Assembly: GCF_000283655.1 (NCBI RefSeq)
Contig: NC_016622.1
Span: forward strand, 570,501-634,500
Origin: Azospirillum lipoferum 4B
GTDB lineage: Bacteria; Pseudomonadota; Alphaproteobacteria; Azospirillales; Azospirillaceae
Length of the DNA: 64,000 bases
Reading direction: 5' to 3'
The notes beneath the pieces were generated by a model. The model worked only from the letters and a program-made list of their open reading frames with translations, had not been told where the DNA came from and searched no databases. This document shows, piece after piece, positions 27,167-36,177 of this stretch (position 1 is its first letter; the number at the start of each line of letters is the position of its first letter). The position numbers and the translations under genes are program-made.

Positions 27167-27841
27167 ATGGCCCGGATGAAATTCCTGTGCGACGCCGAGC
27201 GCTGCATCGAGTGCAACGCCTGCGTCACCGCCTGCAAGAACGAGAACGAGGTTCCCTGGGGCATCAACCGCCGCCGCGTCGTGACCATCAACGACGGCAA
27301 GCCGGGGGAGCGGACGATCTCGGTCGCCTGCATGCATTGCTCCGACGCGCCCTGCATGGCGGTCTGCCCGGTCGACTGCTTCTACCAGACCGCCGAGGGC
27401 GTGGTCCTGCACAACAAGGACCTGTGCATCGGCTGCGGCTATTGCTTCTACGCCTGCCCGTTCGGCGCGCCGCAGTACCCGCAGGCCGGCAACTTCGGCA
27501 CCCGCGGCAAGATGGACAAGTGCACCTTCTGCTCGGGCGGTCCGGAGGCCGACAATTCGGAGGCCGAGTTCAAGAAGTACGGCCGCAATCGTCTGGCCGA
27601 AGGCAAGCTGCCGCTTTGCGCCGAGATGTGCTCGACCAAGGCGCTGCTGGCCGGTGACGCCGACAAGGTGTCGGACATCTACCGCGAGCGCGTGACCGCC
27701 CGCGGCTTCGGGGCCGGCGCCTGGGGCTGGGGCACCGCCTATCAGACCAAGTCCGGCGAGGAGCGCGGCCAGTCCGGCGGCTCTCTGTTCCAGGGCACCG
27801 GTGCTGCCGGCGGCCTGCCCGTACAGAAGCAGGGGCTGTGA
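27167..27841 (+). CDS. fdhB: Formate dehydrogenase iron-sulfur (beta) subunit
   Basis: This 224-residue electron-transfer subunit has four [4Fe-4S] sites: CIECNACVTACKNE (13-23), CMHCSDAPCMAVCPVDC (55-71), CIGCGYCFYACPFG (87-97), and CTFC with C-x-x-x-C near 119-155. It passes electrons from the catalytic subunit to the cytochrome b subunit. It is shorter than E. coli FdnH (about 290 residues) and lacks the C-terminal membrane anchor helix. It has no signal peptide and is presumably carried out by the partner's TAT leader. Confidence 0.96.
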   Translation: MARMKFLCDAERCIECNACVTACKNENEVPWGINRRRVVTINDGKPGERTISVACMHCSDAPCMAVCPVDCFYQTAEGVVLHNKDLCIGCGYCFYACPFGAPQYPQAGNFGTRGKMDKCTFCSGGPEADNSEAEFKKYGRNRLAEGKLPLCAEMCSTKALLAGDADKVSDIYRERVTARGFGAGAWGWGTAYQTKSGEERGQSGGSLFQGTGAAGGLPVQKQGL

Positions 27842-28038
27842 CGGTGACGATGGTGGGCGCGCGCACTGTCCTGCTGGCGTTCGGGGCTTCGCTCCTCCTG
27901 GCCGGGTGCCAGGAGGACGCGACCCCGCGCCCGATCCATCTGGACAAGGGCGTCTACCGGGGCGCGGCCGACACGCCGCGCACCGCGGACGAGGTGCGCG
28001 CGCTGCAACAGCGTGCCGCCTATCAGGGTGTGCGATAG
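27838..28038 (+). CDS. Small lipoprotein embedded in the formate dehydrogenase operon
   Basis: A 66-residue protein with a clear lipoprotein signal: a hydrophobic core TVLLAFGASLLLAGC whose LAGC is the lipobox. The mature part is about 43 polar residues ending DEVRALQQRAAYQGVR. The GTG start overlaps the fdhB stop; an ATG at 27850 would also give a full signal peptide. It precedes the gamma-subunit gene by 10 bp, so it should be made together with the enzyme. I do not recognise a family; an assembly or tethering role would be a guess. Confidence 0.75.
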   Translation: MTVTMVGARTVLLAFGASLLLAGCQEDATPRPIHLDKGVYRGAADTPRTADEVRALQQRAAYQGVR

Positions 28039-28048
28039 GGAGCGTCCG

Positions 28049-29119
28049 ATGGAAGGTCATCGCATGAAATCGGCTGTCGCCGCTCTGCTGCTCGGGATCG
28101 GCCTTGCCGCCGGTGCGGCACTGCCGGCCGCCGCCCAGTCCAGCGTCCGCGTCGGCGGACCGGTCGATCAGCAGGCCAACAGCCAGCAGCTCGAACGCGA
28201 AGCGCCGCCGGTGCCGACCCAGGTCCCTGGGAAGAGCGTGGCGGAGGATTGGCACGGCATCCGTCTGGGCGAGCAGGGCACCGTCTCCATCCCCAACAAG
28301 CAGGCCGGCGTCCTGATCCAGTCGGAAGGCGAGGCGTGGCGCGCGGTGCGCAACGGGCCGCTCAGCGAGTATGGCTCGTGGGTGCTCGCCGGCATCATGG
28401 CGCTGCTGGTGCTGTTCTTCCTGGTCCGCGGGCGCATCCGCATCGACGGCGAGAAGACCGGCCGCACCATCCAGCGTTTCAACGCCTTCGAGCGTGGCGT
28501 GCACTGGCTGACCGCCGGCAGCTTCGTCGTGCTCGCGATCTCCGGCCTGAACGTGCTCTACGGCCGCTACACGCTGCTGCCGCTGATCGGGCCGGAGCCC
28601 TTCGCCGCCTTCACCCATTACGGCAAGCTGGCGCACAACTTCCTGGGCTTCGCCTTCATCGTCGGCGTGGCGCTGATCTTCGTCATGTGGGCCCGGCACA
28701 ACATCCCGTCCCGCCATGACCTGACCTGGTTCCTGAAGGCGGGCGGCCTGTTCTCCAAGGGCGTCCACCCGCCAGCGCACAAGTTCAACGGCGGTCAGAA
28801 GGTCATCTTCTGGTCCACCGTCGTCGGTGGCGCCGCGCTGGGCTTCACCGGCGTCCAGCTGATCTTCCCCTTGAGCTTCGCCACGCTGGAGGAACTGCAA
28901 CTCTACCAACTGGCCCACGCCGCGATTGCCGTCATCATGATCGCCATCATCCTGGCGCACATCTACATCGGCTCGGTCGGCATGGAAGGCGCTTTCGCCG
29001 CCATGGGCGACGGTCAGGTCGAACTGCAATGGGCGCGCGAGCACCATTCGCTGTGGGTCGAGGAAGTCACCGGCGAGAAGGTGCGCCACGGCCATCACCA
29101 CGGTACGCCGGCGGAGTAG
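28049..29119 (+). CDS. fdhC: Formate dehydrogenase cytochrome b (gamma) subunit
   Basis: A 356-residue membrane protein. A cleavable-looking signal peptide (KSAVAALLLGIGLAAGAALPAAAQ) is followed by a periplasmic stretch of about 80 residues, then a membrane helix near 110-127, and the cytochrome b561-type core with FERGVHWLTAGSF (His152 candidate haem ligand), HYGKLAHNFLGFAF and LAHAAIAVIMIAIILAHIY. It anchors the enzyme and passes electrons to quinone. The start at 28049 has AGGGAG six bases upstream. The His-rich C-terminus (VRHGHHHGTPAE) is unusual. Confidence 0.95.
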   Translation: MEGHRMKSAVAALLLGIGLAAGAALPAAAQSSVRVGGPVDQQANSQQLEREAPPVPTQVPGKSVAEDWHGIRLGEQGTVSIPNKQAGVLIQSEGEAWRAVRNGPLSEYGSWVLAGIMALLVLFFLVRGRIRIDGEKTGRTIQRFNAFERGVHWLTAGSFVVLAISGLNVLYGRYTLLPLIGPEPFAAFTHYGKLAHNFLGFAFIVGVALIFVMWARHNIPSRHDLTWFLKAGGLFSKGVHPPAHKFNGGQKVIFWSTVVGGAALGFTGVQLIFPLSFATLEELQLYQLAHAAIAVIMIAIILAHIYIGSVGMEGAFAAMGDGQVELQWAREHHSLWVEEVTGEKVRHGHHHGTPAE

Positions 29120-29139
29120 GATCTGATCGTTCTTCTGTC

Positions 29140-29320
29140 GGCGTTAGACCCCCACCCCAACCCTCCCCCGCTGAGCGGGGAGGGGGTTGGTGCTGATGCG
29201 GGAGAGCGACGGCAGTCCCTCCCCCGCCCAGCTCTTGCACAAAGCAGAGCTTTGTGCTGACGCGGCAGGCGGACCATAGGTCCGCTGAGAGCGGCAGAGG
29301 ATAGGTGGGGGTCTAACGCC
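29140..29320. repeat. Palindromic intergenic repeat, copy 3, with 17-bp terminal inverted repeats
   Basis: GGCGTTAGACCCCCACC at 29140-29156 is repeated perfectly inverted at 29304-29320. The interior holds C-tract/G-tract hairpins and two smaller palindromes, CGGACC-TAT-GGTCCG-type and GCACAAAGC-GCTTTGTGC-type, shared in opposite orientation with copy 4. It fills most of the 279-bp gap downstream of the gamma-subunit gene. Confidence 0.85.
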
Positions 29321-29398
29321 GATGGCTGCGGACAACCCTTGACCCTCACCAAACTCCATGGCCCCTTAGGCGCTCCCACTACCCCGGATGCGCCCGCC

Positions 29399-30088
29399 AT
29401 GACCACCCACCTCGCCGAACGCCAGGCCGTGATCGACGGCTGCCTTGCCATGAACCGGCTGGGCATCAATCAGGGCATGTCGGGGAACCTGTCGCACCGG
29501 GTCGAGGGTGGCTTCCTCGTCACGCCGACCAGCATGCCCTATGACGCCATGACCCCGGACGATATCGTCGAGATGGGCCTCGACGGCACCTATCTGGGCA
29601 ACCGCCGGCCGTCTTCGGAATGGCGGATCCATCGCGACATCTTGCGGGCGCGGCCGGACGTGACGGTCGTCCTCCATGCCCATCCGACCTTCGCCACCGC
29701 GCTTGCGGTGCATGGCCGCGGCATCCCGTCCTTCCATTACATGGTGGCCCTGGCCGGTGGCGATTCGATCCGCTGTGCCCCTTACGCCACCTTCGGCACA
29801 CAGGAGTTGTCGGACCACGCCCTGACGGCTCTGGAGGGGCGGTTGGCCTGCCTGCTCGCCAACCACGGCATGATCGTGCTGGGGACCAGCGTTCAATCCG
29901 CCCTGTCCCTGGCCGTGGAGGTCGAGACTCTGGCCCGCCAGTATCTCTACGCCCAGCAGTTAGGCGAACCGGTGATCCTGCCGCCCGACGAGATCGCACG
30001 GGTGGCGGAGAAGATGCGGCGGATGAAGTACGGCCAGCCGGTCGACGACAGCGACGCGCCGGAAGACACCGCGCGTCCCCGCTCCTGA
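29399..30088 (+). CDS. Class II aldolase/adducin family protein (fuculose-phosphate aldolase-like)
   Basis: This 229-residue protein has the class II aldolase fold: GINQGMSGNLSHR phosphate-binding segment, TPTSMPYDAMTPDDIV, the zinc-binding HAHPTFATALAV, and CLLANHGMIVLG with the third His. The catalytic Glu position is probably in SSEWRIHRDI. Relatives cleave sugar phosphates such as L-fuculose 1-phosphate or act on methylthioribulose phosphate. The substrate is unknown and no pathway genes are adjacent. The ribosome site at this ATG is weak; a TTG at 29339 is in frame upstream. Confidence 0.87.
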   Translation: MTTHLAERQAVIDGCLAMNRLGINQGMSGNLSHRVEGGFLVTPTSMPYDAMTPDDIVEMGLDGTYLGNRRPSSEWRIHRDILRARPDVTVVLHAHPTFATALAVHGRGIPSFHYMVALAGGDSIRCAPYATFGTQELSDHALTALEGRLACLLANHGMIVLGTSVQSALSLAVEVETLARQYLYAQQLGEPVILPPDEIARVAEKMRRMKYGQPVDDSDAPEDTARPRS

Positions 30089-30104
30089 TTATCCGACGTC
30101 CCGG

Positions 30105-32162
30105 TTACGGCCCGATCTGCGTCATCGAGTTGCTGCCGGCGAGATGGCCGGCCGGCTTCAGCGAGGCGACCCGCAGAAGCGGCTTGGCATTCCCGACCGC
30201 CTCCACCTGCAGCGCGCGTTCTTCCGCCGGTGCTTCGTAGATTGCGGGCAAGGCGACGGTGATGCGGGTGCCCTGGCCGGGCTCGCTTGCCACCTCGATC
30301 TCGCCGCCCAGCATCGCGGTATAATGGCCGACCAGCGTCAGGCCCAGTCCGGCGCCGCGCGGCTTGCCCTGCCCACGGGTCGCCACGGTGCCGTTGCCGG
30401 CCCCCTGGACGAAAGGCTGGAACAGCCGCCCGGTCTGCGCGCTGGGGAAACCGCGGCCGGTATCGGTCACGATAAAGCGATACCAGCGGGCACCGTTCCG
30501 CTCCACCCGCTCCGCCGACAGGGTGACGGTACCCTCCTGCGTGAACTTGCAGGCATTGTCGAGCAGGTTCAGCAGCGTCTGGCGTACCTTGGTGAAGTCG
30601 GAATGCATCTGCCCGAGTCCGGCGGGGGCGGACAGCTCCAGCGCGTTGCCGTAGAGATCAGCGGCGGGCATCGAACGCTCGCGCGCCTCGGTCAGCAGCC
30701 GGTTGATGTCGAAGTCCTGCAGGCAGACGTCCATCGCCCCCGCTTCGATCTTCGCATAATCCAGCAGGGCGTCGACCAGGGTGGTCAGCTGCTCCCCGGT
30801 CCATTGGATATGCTCGACGTCGGAAGCCAGCTCGTCCACGCCCAGCCGGTGCAGATCGGTCATCAGCGACTGGCTGGCGTTGACGATCTCGGTCAGGGGG
30901 CCGTGCAGTTCCTGGCCCATATTGACCAGGAAATCGCTCTTGGCCCGGCTGGCAGTCTCGGCCAAAGCCTTTTCGCGCAGCAGGCGGGTATGCTCCATCT
31001 CCGCCTCGCGGCGCTCGCGTTCGGTGTCCTCGGCGGTGGTGCGCAGGACCTCCACCGCGCGGGCCATGGCGGCGATGTCGTCCTGGCCGGTCAGCGTCGG
31101 CAGGGTCACGTCGGTGCGGCCGGCGGCCAGGGCCGTCACCGCGGTCGCCATGGTCTTCATCGGCGCCGCGACGCTGCGCTGGACCAGCCAGAGCGCCAGC
31201 AGCCCGGCCAGCAGGACCGCGCCGCCGATCCACAGGGCGACCTTGGTGTAGCCCGACAGCCCGTCGGTCAGCGTGCTGCGCAGCGCCTGGGTCCCGGCCT
31301 CCGCCCGGCGGCGGATCTCTCCCAGATTGGCGGCGATGCCGGCGGCATTGGCGGCCATCGCCTCGGCGCGCAGGCTGTCTTCTTCGGCGACCGCCGCTTC
31401 GATGGCGGTCAGCACGCCGCCGGCCTTGGACAGCAGCGCCGCCACCTCGTCGATCGCCTGCTTCGTGCCGGGAACCCACAGGTAGCGGTTCATTTCGGCC
31501 AGCCGGTCGCGGGCGGCGGCCAGCTGGGCGCGCATCGCCTCGGCATCCTGCGGATCGCGGCGGTCGATGAAGCGGGTCAGATGGTCCTGCATCAGCAGCA
31601 CGGCGATGGCCGCGTCGCTGGCCAGGGCGGTCGAATCGACGCCGCCGGCGCTCTTGAGATGGTCCAGCTTCTGGCGGGTCTGGGCAACCATCGGTTCCAG
31701 TACGCCGGTGATCTGGCCATTGCGGTCGCTGCGCAGGGCGATGACCTTCTGCACCGCGGCCCAATAGTCATCGAGTGCCGACTTGGCCTTGTCGACGCCC
31801 TGACGGTCGGCGATCTCCACCGCGCCCTTGGACAGAGTGTCGAGCCGTTCGCGCAGCGTGTCGTGCCGCCATGAGGCGTCGAGCAGGCTTTGGTCGTCGC
31901 CGTAGGTCAGATGGTCGCGCACGGCGACCTCCAGGTCGCGCAGGCTGACATCCGCGTCCGCCGCCGCCTGGGACAGGTCGGCGCGGCCGGAGAAGGCGCC
32001 GATGTCACGCGATACCGCATGGAACCAGCCGAACCCGACCAGCGCCAGCAGGACCACCAGCCCGAGCGCGATGGCGAAGCCCGTGCCGACCCGGGCCGAC
32101 ACGGTCATGTCGCGGAATCGGGTCCGGCGGCCGCTCCGGGACAGAATGCCGTTCCGCTTCAC
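30105..32162 (-). CDS. Membrane-bound sensor histidine kinase
   Basis: A 685-residue kinase with one membrane helix near residues 28-50, a long helical extracytoplasmic region to about 300, a second helix (ALWIGGAVLLAGLLALWLV), HAMP and coiled coil, then a HisKA domain with the phosphoacceptor in GQELHGPLTEIV. The ATPase domain has LLNLLDNACKFTQ, DTGRGFPSAQ and GAGLGLTLVGHY. No receiver domain and no response regulator gene adjoin it, so its partner is unknown. The GTG at 32162 has GGGAG five bases upstream; an ATG at 32108 is the alternative. Confidence 0.88.
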   Translation of the reverse strand: MKRNGILSRSGRRTRFRDMTVSARVGTGFAIALGLVVLLALVGFGWFHAVSRDIGAFSGRADLSQAAADADVSLRDLEVAVRDHLTYGDDQSLLDASWRHDTLRERLDTLSKGAVEIADRQGVDKAKSALDDYWAAVQKVIALRSDRNGQITGVLEPMVAQTRQKLDHLKSAGGVDSTALASDAAIAVLLMQDHLTRFIDRRDPQDAEAMRAQLAAARDRLAEMNRYLWVPGTKQAIDEVAALLSKAGGVLTAIEAAVAEEDSLRAEAMAANAAGIAANLGEIRRRAEAGTQALRSTLTDGLSGYTKVALWIGGAVLLAGLLALWLVQRSVAAPMKTMATAVTALAAGRTDVTLPTLTGQDDIAAMARAVEVLRTTAEDTERERREAEMEHTRLLREKALAETASRAKSDFLVNMGQELHGPLTEIVNASQSLMTDLHRLGVDELASDVEHIQWTGEQLTTLVDALLDYAKIEAGAMDVCLQDFDINRLLTEARERSMPAADLYGNALELSAPAGLGQMHSDFTKVRQTLLNLLDNACKFTQEGTVTLSAERVERNGARWYRFIVTDTGRGFPSAQTGRLFQPFVQGAGNGTVATRGQGKPRGAGLGLTLVGHYTAMLGGEIEVASEPGQGTRITVALPAIYEAPAEERALQVEAVGNAKPLLRVASLKPAGHLAGSNSMTQIGP

Positions 32163-32304
32163 ACCGACTCCCGCTTGCGCTGTGCCTGACGAATTGCATG
32201 GGCGGCCACAACCGTTGCGGTGGCCGGCTCCCGCGCGGCGCGGATTGTAGCTTGGCGATCCCCTCAGGCAAACAGACAAGTGTGCGACGGAGTACCGCCA
32301 AAGG

Positions 32305-33090
32305 TCAGGAAACATCCCCGGAGGTGAAGGCATAGGCATGCATGCCCAGGCTGCCATGCTCGAATCCGGCATGCAGCCGCTCGGTCTTCGGCTGCGGCCC
32401 GGCTGCGCCGAAGGCCACCGGCAGCGGCAGGAAATGCTCGTCGCTGGGATGGGCGCGGCGGGCGTCCGGGCTGGCGGTCAGCCAGTCGCCGAGAGCCAGG
32501 GCGTCACCGGTTTCCAGCGTCCGGTCCAGCCAGCCGGCGAAGCCGGTCGCCCAGGCGGCGGTGCCGGTCCCGCCGAAACGGAACTCCCGCAGATTGTGGA
32601 CGGCGCCGCCGCTGGCGAGGATCAGCACGCCGTCCCGCCGCAGCGACGCCAACTGCCGCCCCAGCGCGATGTGGTCGCCGGCGCTGCGGTGGGGCATCAC
32701 CGACAGCTGTGCCACCGGGATGTCGGCATCGGGATACATCAGCATCAGCGGAACCCAGGCGCCATGGTCCAGCCCCTGCGCCGGATCGACCGCGGCGCCG
32801 GTCAGTTCCGCGATCCGCCCGGCCAGTTCCGGCGCGCCGGGGGCGGGATAGCGCATGCGGTAGAGCGCGTCGGGAAAGCCGTAGAAGTCGTGGATGGTTT
32901 CGGGAGCGGCGGCACCGCTGACCGCGGGCCCGCCGGTCGTCCAGTGGGCGGACACCGCCAGGATCGCGCTCGGCCGGCCGAGCCTGCGGCCAAGCCCGGC
33001 CAGGAAATCGCGGCCGGCGCTGGTCTCCAGGATCAGTGTGGGGGCGCCATGGGAAACGAAGACCGAGGGGAAGGGGGCATTGGACGACAT
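32305..33090 (-). CDS. DODA-type extradiol ring-cleavage dioxygenase (LigB family)
   Basis: This 261-residue protein matches the 4,5-DOPA dioxygenase/YgiD branch of LigB-type enzymes. Likely metal-site histidines are in VFVSHGAPTLIL, AVSAHWTT, GLDHGAWVPLMLMYP and ASGGAVHNLREF. Near the C-terminus, PSDEHFLPLPVAFGAAG is also typical. Enzymes of this group open catecholic rings with O2; bacterial members often have unclear physiological substrates. It is transcribed toward the kinase gene and begins upstream of the terminator that ends the ATP synthase operon. Confidence 0.88.
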   Translation of the reverse strand: MSSNAPFPSVFVSHGAPTLILETSAGRDFLAGLGRRLGRPSAILAVSAHWTTGGPAVSGAAAPETIHDFYGFPDALYRMRYPAPGAPELAGRIAELTGAAVDPAQGLDHGAWVPLMLMYPDADIPVAQLSVMPHRSAGDHIALGRQLASLRRDGVLILASGGAVHNLREFRFGGTGTAAWATGFAGWLDRTLETGDALALGDWLTASPDARRAHPSDEHFLPLPVAFGAAGPQPKTERLHAGFEHGSLGMHAYAFTSGDVS

Positions 33091-33150
33091 GGACGAACGG
33101 AACTCCGGCCGGGCGGTGGGGGAGGGCGGCGACGGTGCCATTCGAACAAA

Positions 33151-33182
33151 GAAAAACCCCGGCGCCTAGGCCGGGGTTTTTC
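33151..33182 (-). terminator. Intrinsic terminator of the F0 ATP synthase operon
   Basis: A perfect 13-bp stem, GAAAAACCCCGGC at 33151-33163 and its complement at 33170-33182, encloses a 6-base loop and ends in a T run. It lies about 85 bp downstream of the last atp gene. Confidence 0.85.
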
Positions 33183-33266
33183 GAAAGTCCGTTGTTCATG
33201 CCGCAACAATGATCGGGAAACCCCGTGCTGCGGCGGAACCCGGTGACTCCAACCGGTGGGGACCGA

Positions 33267-33746
33267 TCAGTGCAGGTGCTTCGGCAGCTCGCCGATCGAC
33301 TGCTCGATCAGCTTGTCGGCCTGCATCGGCGGCAGGCCGCCGGACAGGACGCGCTTGCTGGCGCCGATGGCGACGTCGACGGTCAGGTTGCGGACGTCGG
33401 CCAGCGCCGCGGCTTCCGCCTGGGCGATGCGGTCCATGGCCTGAGCCTCGCGGCGCTTCAGCGACGCTTCCAGGTCGCTGCCGGCCTGGGCGCGCAGGCG
33501 GGCGGCTTCCTCGCGGGCGTGGGCCAGGAAAGCCTCCGCGTCCTTCTGGGCGTCGGCCAGACGGCGCTGGTAGCCGTTCAGCAGGGCCTGGGCGTCCTTG
33601 TGAAGACGCTCGGCCTCGTCCAGTTCCGAACGGATGCGCTCGGCGCGGCCGTCCAGCATGGTGCCGATGGCGGCCGACGCCTTCTTCCAGACCAGGGCCA
33701 CGAAGATGACGAAGGCGACGAAGACCCAAAATTCAGGTGAGTTCAT
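33267..33746 (-). CDS. atpF: F0F1 ATP synthase subunit b
   Basis: This 159-residue peripheral-stalk subunit has one N-terminal membrane helix (PEFWVFVAFVIFVALVWKKA) and a long charged alpha helix rich in Ala, Arg, Glu and Lys that dimerises with b'. It is the last gene of the F0 operon and overlaps the b' stop by four bases. The F1 genes are not in the window, as expected for Rhodospirillales, where F0 and F1 form separate operons. Confidence 0.95.
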   Translation of the reverse strand: MNSPEFWVFVAFVIFVALVWKKASAAIGTMLDGRAERIRSELDEAERLHKDAQALLNGYQRRLADAQKDAEAFLAHAREEAARLRAQAGSDLEASLKRREAQAMDRIAQAEAAALADVRNLTVDVAIGASKRVLSGGLPPMQADKLIEQSIGELPKHLH

Positions 33747-34393
33747 CCCCGGCGCTCCTCAAGCACGGCCGCGACGGCGGCGTCCGCCTGGGCCTGATCG
33801 ACCTCGACACCGGCCAGACGGCCGGCGATGTCGCGGACGATGCCGGTCGACTCGGCGCGGATGTTGGCCAGGGCCTGCTCCTTCGCAGCGGCGATGGAGG
33901 CCTCGGCGCTGCGCAGACGCTCCGTGATGTCGGCGTTCAGCTGGGCCTGGCGGGCCTGGTTGTTCGCCTCGATATCGGCGCTGGCCTGGGCGATAACGCC
34001 CTGGGCCTCGGCACGGGCGCCGGCGAGGGACTTCTCGACCTGGGCCAGGATGGCCTCGGCCTCTTCCTTCAGCTGGGCGGCCTTGGCGAGATCACGCGAG
34101 ATGCGCTCCTGCCGCGCTTCCAGAACCTCGGCCACGCGCGGAAGCGCCTTCTTGGACATGAGGTAGTAGAGAACGCCGAAGGTCAGAGCCAGCCAGAAGA
34201 TCTGGGTCGGGAAATTGGCGGGATTGAGCTGCGGCAGGCCGCCGGAAGCGTGCTCGCCGCCGTGCGCCGCGTCCGGAGCGTGCTCCGCCGCGGCCGCCAG
34301 GACGGTGCCGGCCATCGTGGTGAGGGTGACGAGCGAGGCGCCCGCCACTCCCGACCAGCGGGCCAGCCGGCCTTTGGCCAACAGGTTCGGCAT
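33743..34393 (-). CDS. F0F1 ATP synthase subunit b'
   Basis: This 216-residue second stalk subunit has a possible signal or extra hydrophobic segment at the N-terminus (WSGVAGASLVTLTTMAGTVLA), then the conserved membrane helix (FPTQIFWLALTFGVLYYLMS) and a long coiled-coil arm (LEARQERISRDLAKAAQLKE). The paired b'/b arrangement is typical of photosynthetic and related alphaproteobacteria. The gene is often called atpG or atpF2. Confidence 0.94.
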   Translation of the reverse strand: MPNLLAKGRLARWSGVAGASLVTLTTMAGTVLAAAAEHAPDAAHGGEHASGGLPQLNPANFPTQIFWLALTFGVLYYLMSKKALPRVAEVLEARQERISRDLAKAAQLKEEAEAILAQVEKSLAGARAEAQGVIAQASADIEANNQARQAQLNADITERLRSAEASIAAAKEQALANIRAESTGIVRDIAGRLAGVEVDQAQADAAVAAVLEERRG

Positions 34394-34487
34394 GATCGGT
34401 CCCCCTAGGCAAAGGAGCGGCGCCGAAACTTCCCGAAGAAGCCCGGCGCCGCGTCAGAGCTGTTTTTCTTGAAAAGCCGCTCTGGCC

Positions 34488-34712
34488 TTAGGCGAACAGG
34501 ATCAGGAAGGCGATCAGCAGCGCGAACAGCGCGACGGCTTCCGTCAGCGCGAAGCCCAGAATGCCGATCGGGAAGACCTTCGGCTGGACGGCCGGGTTAC
34601 GGGCGATCGAGCCGATCAGGGTCGAGAAGATGTTGCCGATACCCAGGCCGACACCGGCGAGGGCGATGACAGCCAGACCGGCACCGATGAACTTGGCGGC
34701 TTGAGGATCCAT
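34488..34712 (-). CDS. atpE: F0F1 ATP synthase subunit c
   Basis: This 74-residue proteolipid forms the membrane rotor ring. Two hydrophobic helices flank the polar loop IARNPAVQP. The ion-binding carboxylate is Glu58 in [11 protein letters not shown]. The first helix has the glycine repeat [15 protein letters not shown]. No Na+-type ligand set is apparent, so proton coupling is expected. Confidence 0.97.
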   Translation of the reverse strand: MDPQAAKFIGAGLAVIALAGVGLGIGNIFSTLIGSIARNPAVQPKVFPIGILGFALTEAVALFALLIAFLILFA

Positions 34713-34792
34713 TGTACTCTCTTCCTCTAGGTAAGGGTGAACTTGTTGGAACTTGAGGTGGACAGGAGGTCCGGCCTTTCGCCGGGAGCCGC

Positions 34793-35536
34793 TTAGTGCA
34801 GCTCCAGAGCGTCGCGGATGTACAGGCAGGTCAGGATCGAGAAGACGTAGGCTTGCAGGAAAGCCACCAGGAACTCGAAGCCGGTCAGAGCGACGTTGAT
34901 CGCCAGTGGGACGAGGCCGGTGACGAAGCCCAGCGCGCCGAGACCGCTGATCATCATGACCGTGAAGCCGGCAAAGACCTTCAGCATCGTGTGACCGGCC
35001 ATCATGTTGGCGAACAGTCGGATCGAGAGGCTGACGGGGCGCATCACGTAGGAGATCACCTCGATCGGGATGAGGATCGGGGCGAGCGCGATCGGAGCGC
35101 CATGCGGCATGAAGAAGGAGAAGAAGTGCAGGCCATGCTTCAGCAGGGCCAGAACCGTCACGAACACGAACACCGTGGCCGCCAGGGCGAAGGTCACGAT
35201 GATGTGGCTGGTGAAGGTGAAGGTGTAGGGGATCATGCCGATCATGTTGGCGAACAGCACGAACATGAAGATCGAGAACACGAACGGGAAATAGGGCTTG
35301 GCGTCGTGGCCGGCGTTGTCGCGCACCAGGTTCGCGACGAACTCGTAGAACATCTCGGCCAGCGACTGCAGGCGGCCGGGAACCATCGACTTGTTCGCCA
35401 TGCCCATGACCAGCAGGGCGTAGATCGCCGCCACGGCCACGACCATGAAGAAGGCCGAGTTCGTGAAGGACACGTCGTAGCCGCCGAGCACGATCTGGAA
35501 CAACGGGTTGATTTGGAACTGGTGCAGCGGATCCAA
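34793..35536 (-). CDS. atpB: F0F1 ATP synthase subunit a
   Basis: This 247-residue membrane subunit forms the proton half-channels. The essential arginine is in [15 protein letters not shown]. Further conserved segments are [40 protein letters not shown], and the C-terminal [19 protein letters not shown]. It follows atpI after 12 bp in the direction of transcription. Confidence 0.97.
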   Translation of the reverse strand: MDPLHQFQINPLFQIVLGGYDVSFTNSAFFMVVAVAAIYALLVMGMANKSMVPGRLQSLAEMFYEFVANLVRDNAGHDAKPYFPFVFSIFMFVLFANMIGMIPYTFTFTSHIIVTFALAATVFVFVTVLALLKHGLHFFSFFMPHGAPIALAPILIPIEVISYVMRPVSLSIRLFANMMAGHTMLKVFAGFTVMMISGLGALGFVTGLVPLAINVALTGFEFLVAFLQAYVFSILTCLYIRDALELH

Positions 35537-35548
35537 GGTCGTCCTCGC

Positions 35549-35917
35549 TCAGTGTGCGTCGCCGTCTTGGCGCTCGTTGTCGTCCCCAGTGGGCCGGCGG
35601 TAGCCGGCGGCGATGCCGAAGCCGGTAACGGCCCGGTAGACGTTTATCACTCCCGCCGCGGCCCCCAGGAAGAACATGACGATCAGTCCCCAGGGCGCGG
35701 TGTCGAGCCAGCGATCGAGCAGAAGCCCGCCGCCGACGCCGACGATCATGGCTGCAACAAGCTCCGTCCCGATGCGCCAGGCGGTGGCGAGGGGGCCCTG
35801 GGGCGGACGGTGGTATTTGCTACCGGGTCCGCCCGACCAGCCGCGTTGTCCCTCACGCGCCTTCCGCAACCGGGCTTCGAGGTCATCCAAAGGATCGGGG
35901 GGCGTTCTGTTGTCCAT
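35549..35917 (-). CDS. atpI: ATP synthase protein I (AtpI)
   Basis: This 122-residue protein heads the F0 operon. It has a charged N-terminus ([16 protein letters not shown]) and two membrane helices ([20 protein letters not shown] and [20 protein letters not shown]). AtpI-type proteins help assemble the c-ring and may be involved in Mg2+ handling. The ATG at 35917 was chosen because the promoter at 35975-36003 leaves no room for the longer frame. Confidence 0.88.
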   Translation of the reverse strand: MDNRTPPDPLDDLEARLRKAREGQRGWSGGPGSKYHRPPQGPLATAWRIGTELVAAMIVGVGGGLLLDRWLDTAPWGLIVMFFLGAAAGVINVYRAVTGFGIAAGYRRPTGDDNERQDGDAH

Positions 35918-35974
35918 TCCGCCTCTCAATCGCCCTTGGCACTCGTTGGCTCGCAGCCATGCGAAAGCGGCGAG

Positions 35975-36003
35975 ACCATACGGTTGGGGCGTTACCCTGT
36001 CAA
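35975..36003 (-). promoter_or_regulatory. Sigma70 promoter of the F0 ATP synthase operon
   Basis: On the minus strand, TTGACA and TATGGT are separated by exactly 17 bp. The predicted start leaves a leader of about 50 bases before atpI. It is among the best -35/-10 matches in the window. Confidence 0.7.
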
Positions 36004-36177
36004 GTCGCAAAACCTGCGGTGTAAACCATTGAAAAGACTAAAAAAGACAGGAAATGACGCGGATTTTGCCGCGGTGCGGCGCGTTGTCCCGCTCCAACAT
36101 GCGAAAAATCCCGGTGGTATGACCGCTTTTCCGGGGTTTTTGGGGGCTTTTCGCCCCCTTCGCCCCTTTCGCGCAGC

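Noticed and set aside
23999-29101. A 1700-codon open frame on the minus strand opposite the formate dehydrogenase genes
   Set aside because: It mirrors the codon structure of fdhA, fdhB and fdhC on the other strand, is of biased composition, and matches no family; it is a shadow of high-GC coding DNA.
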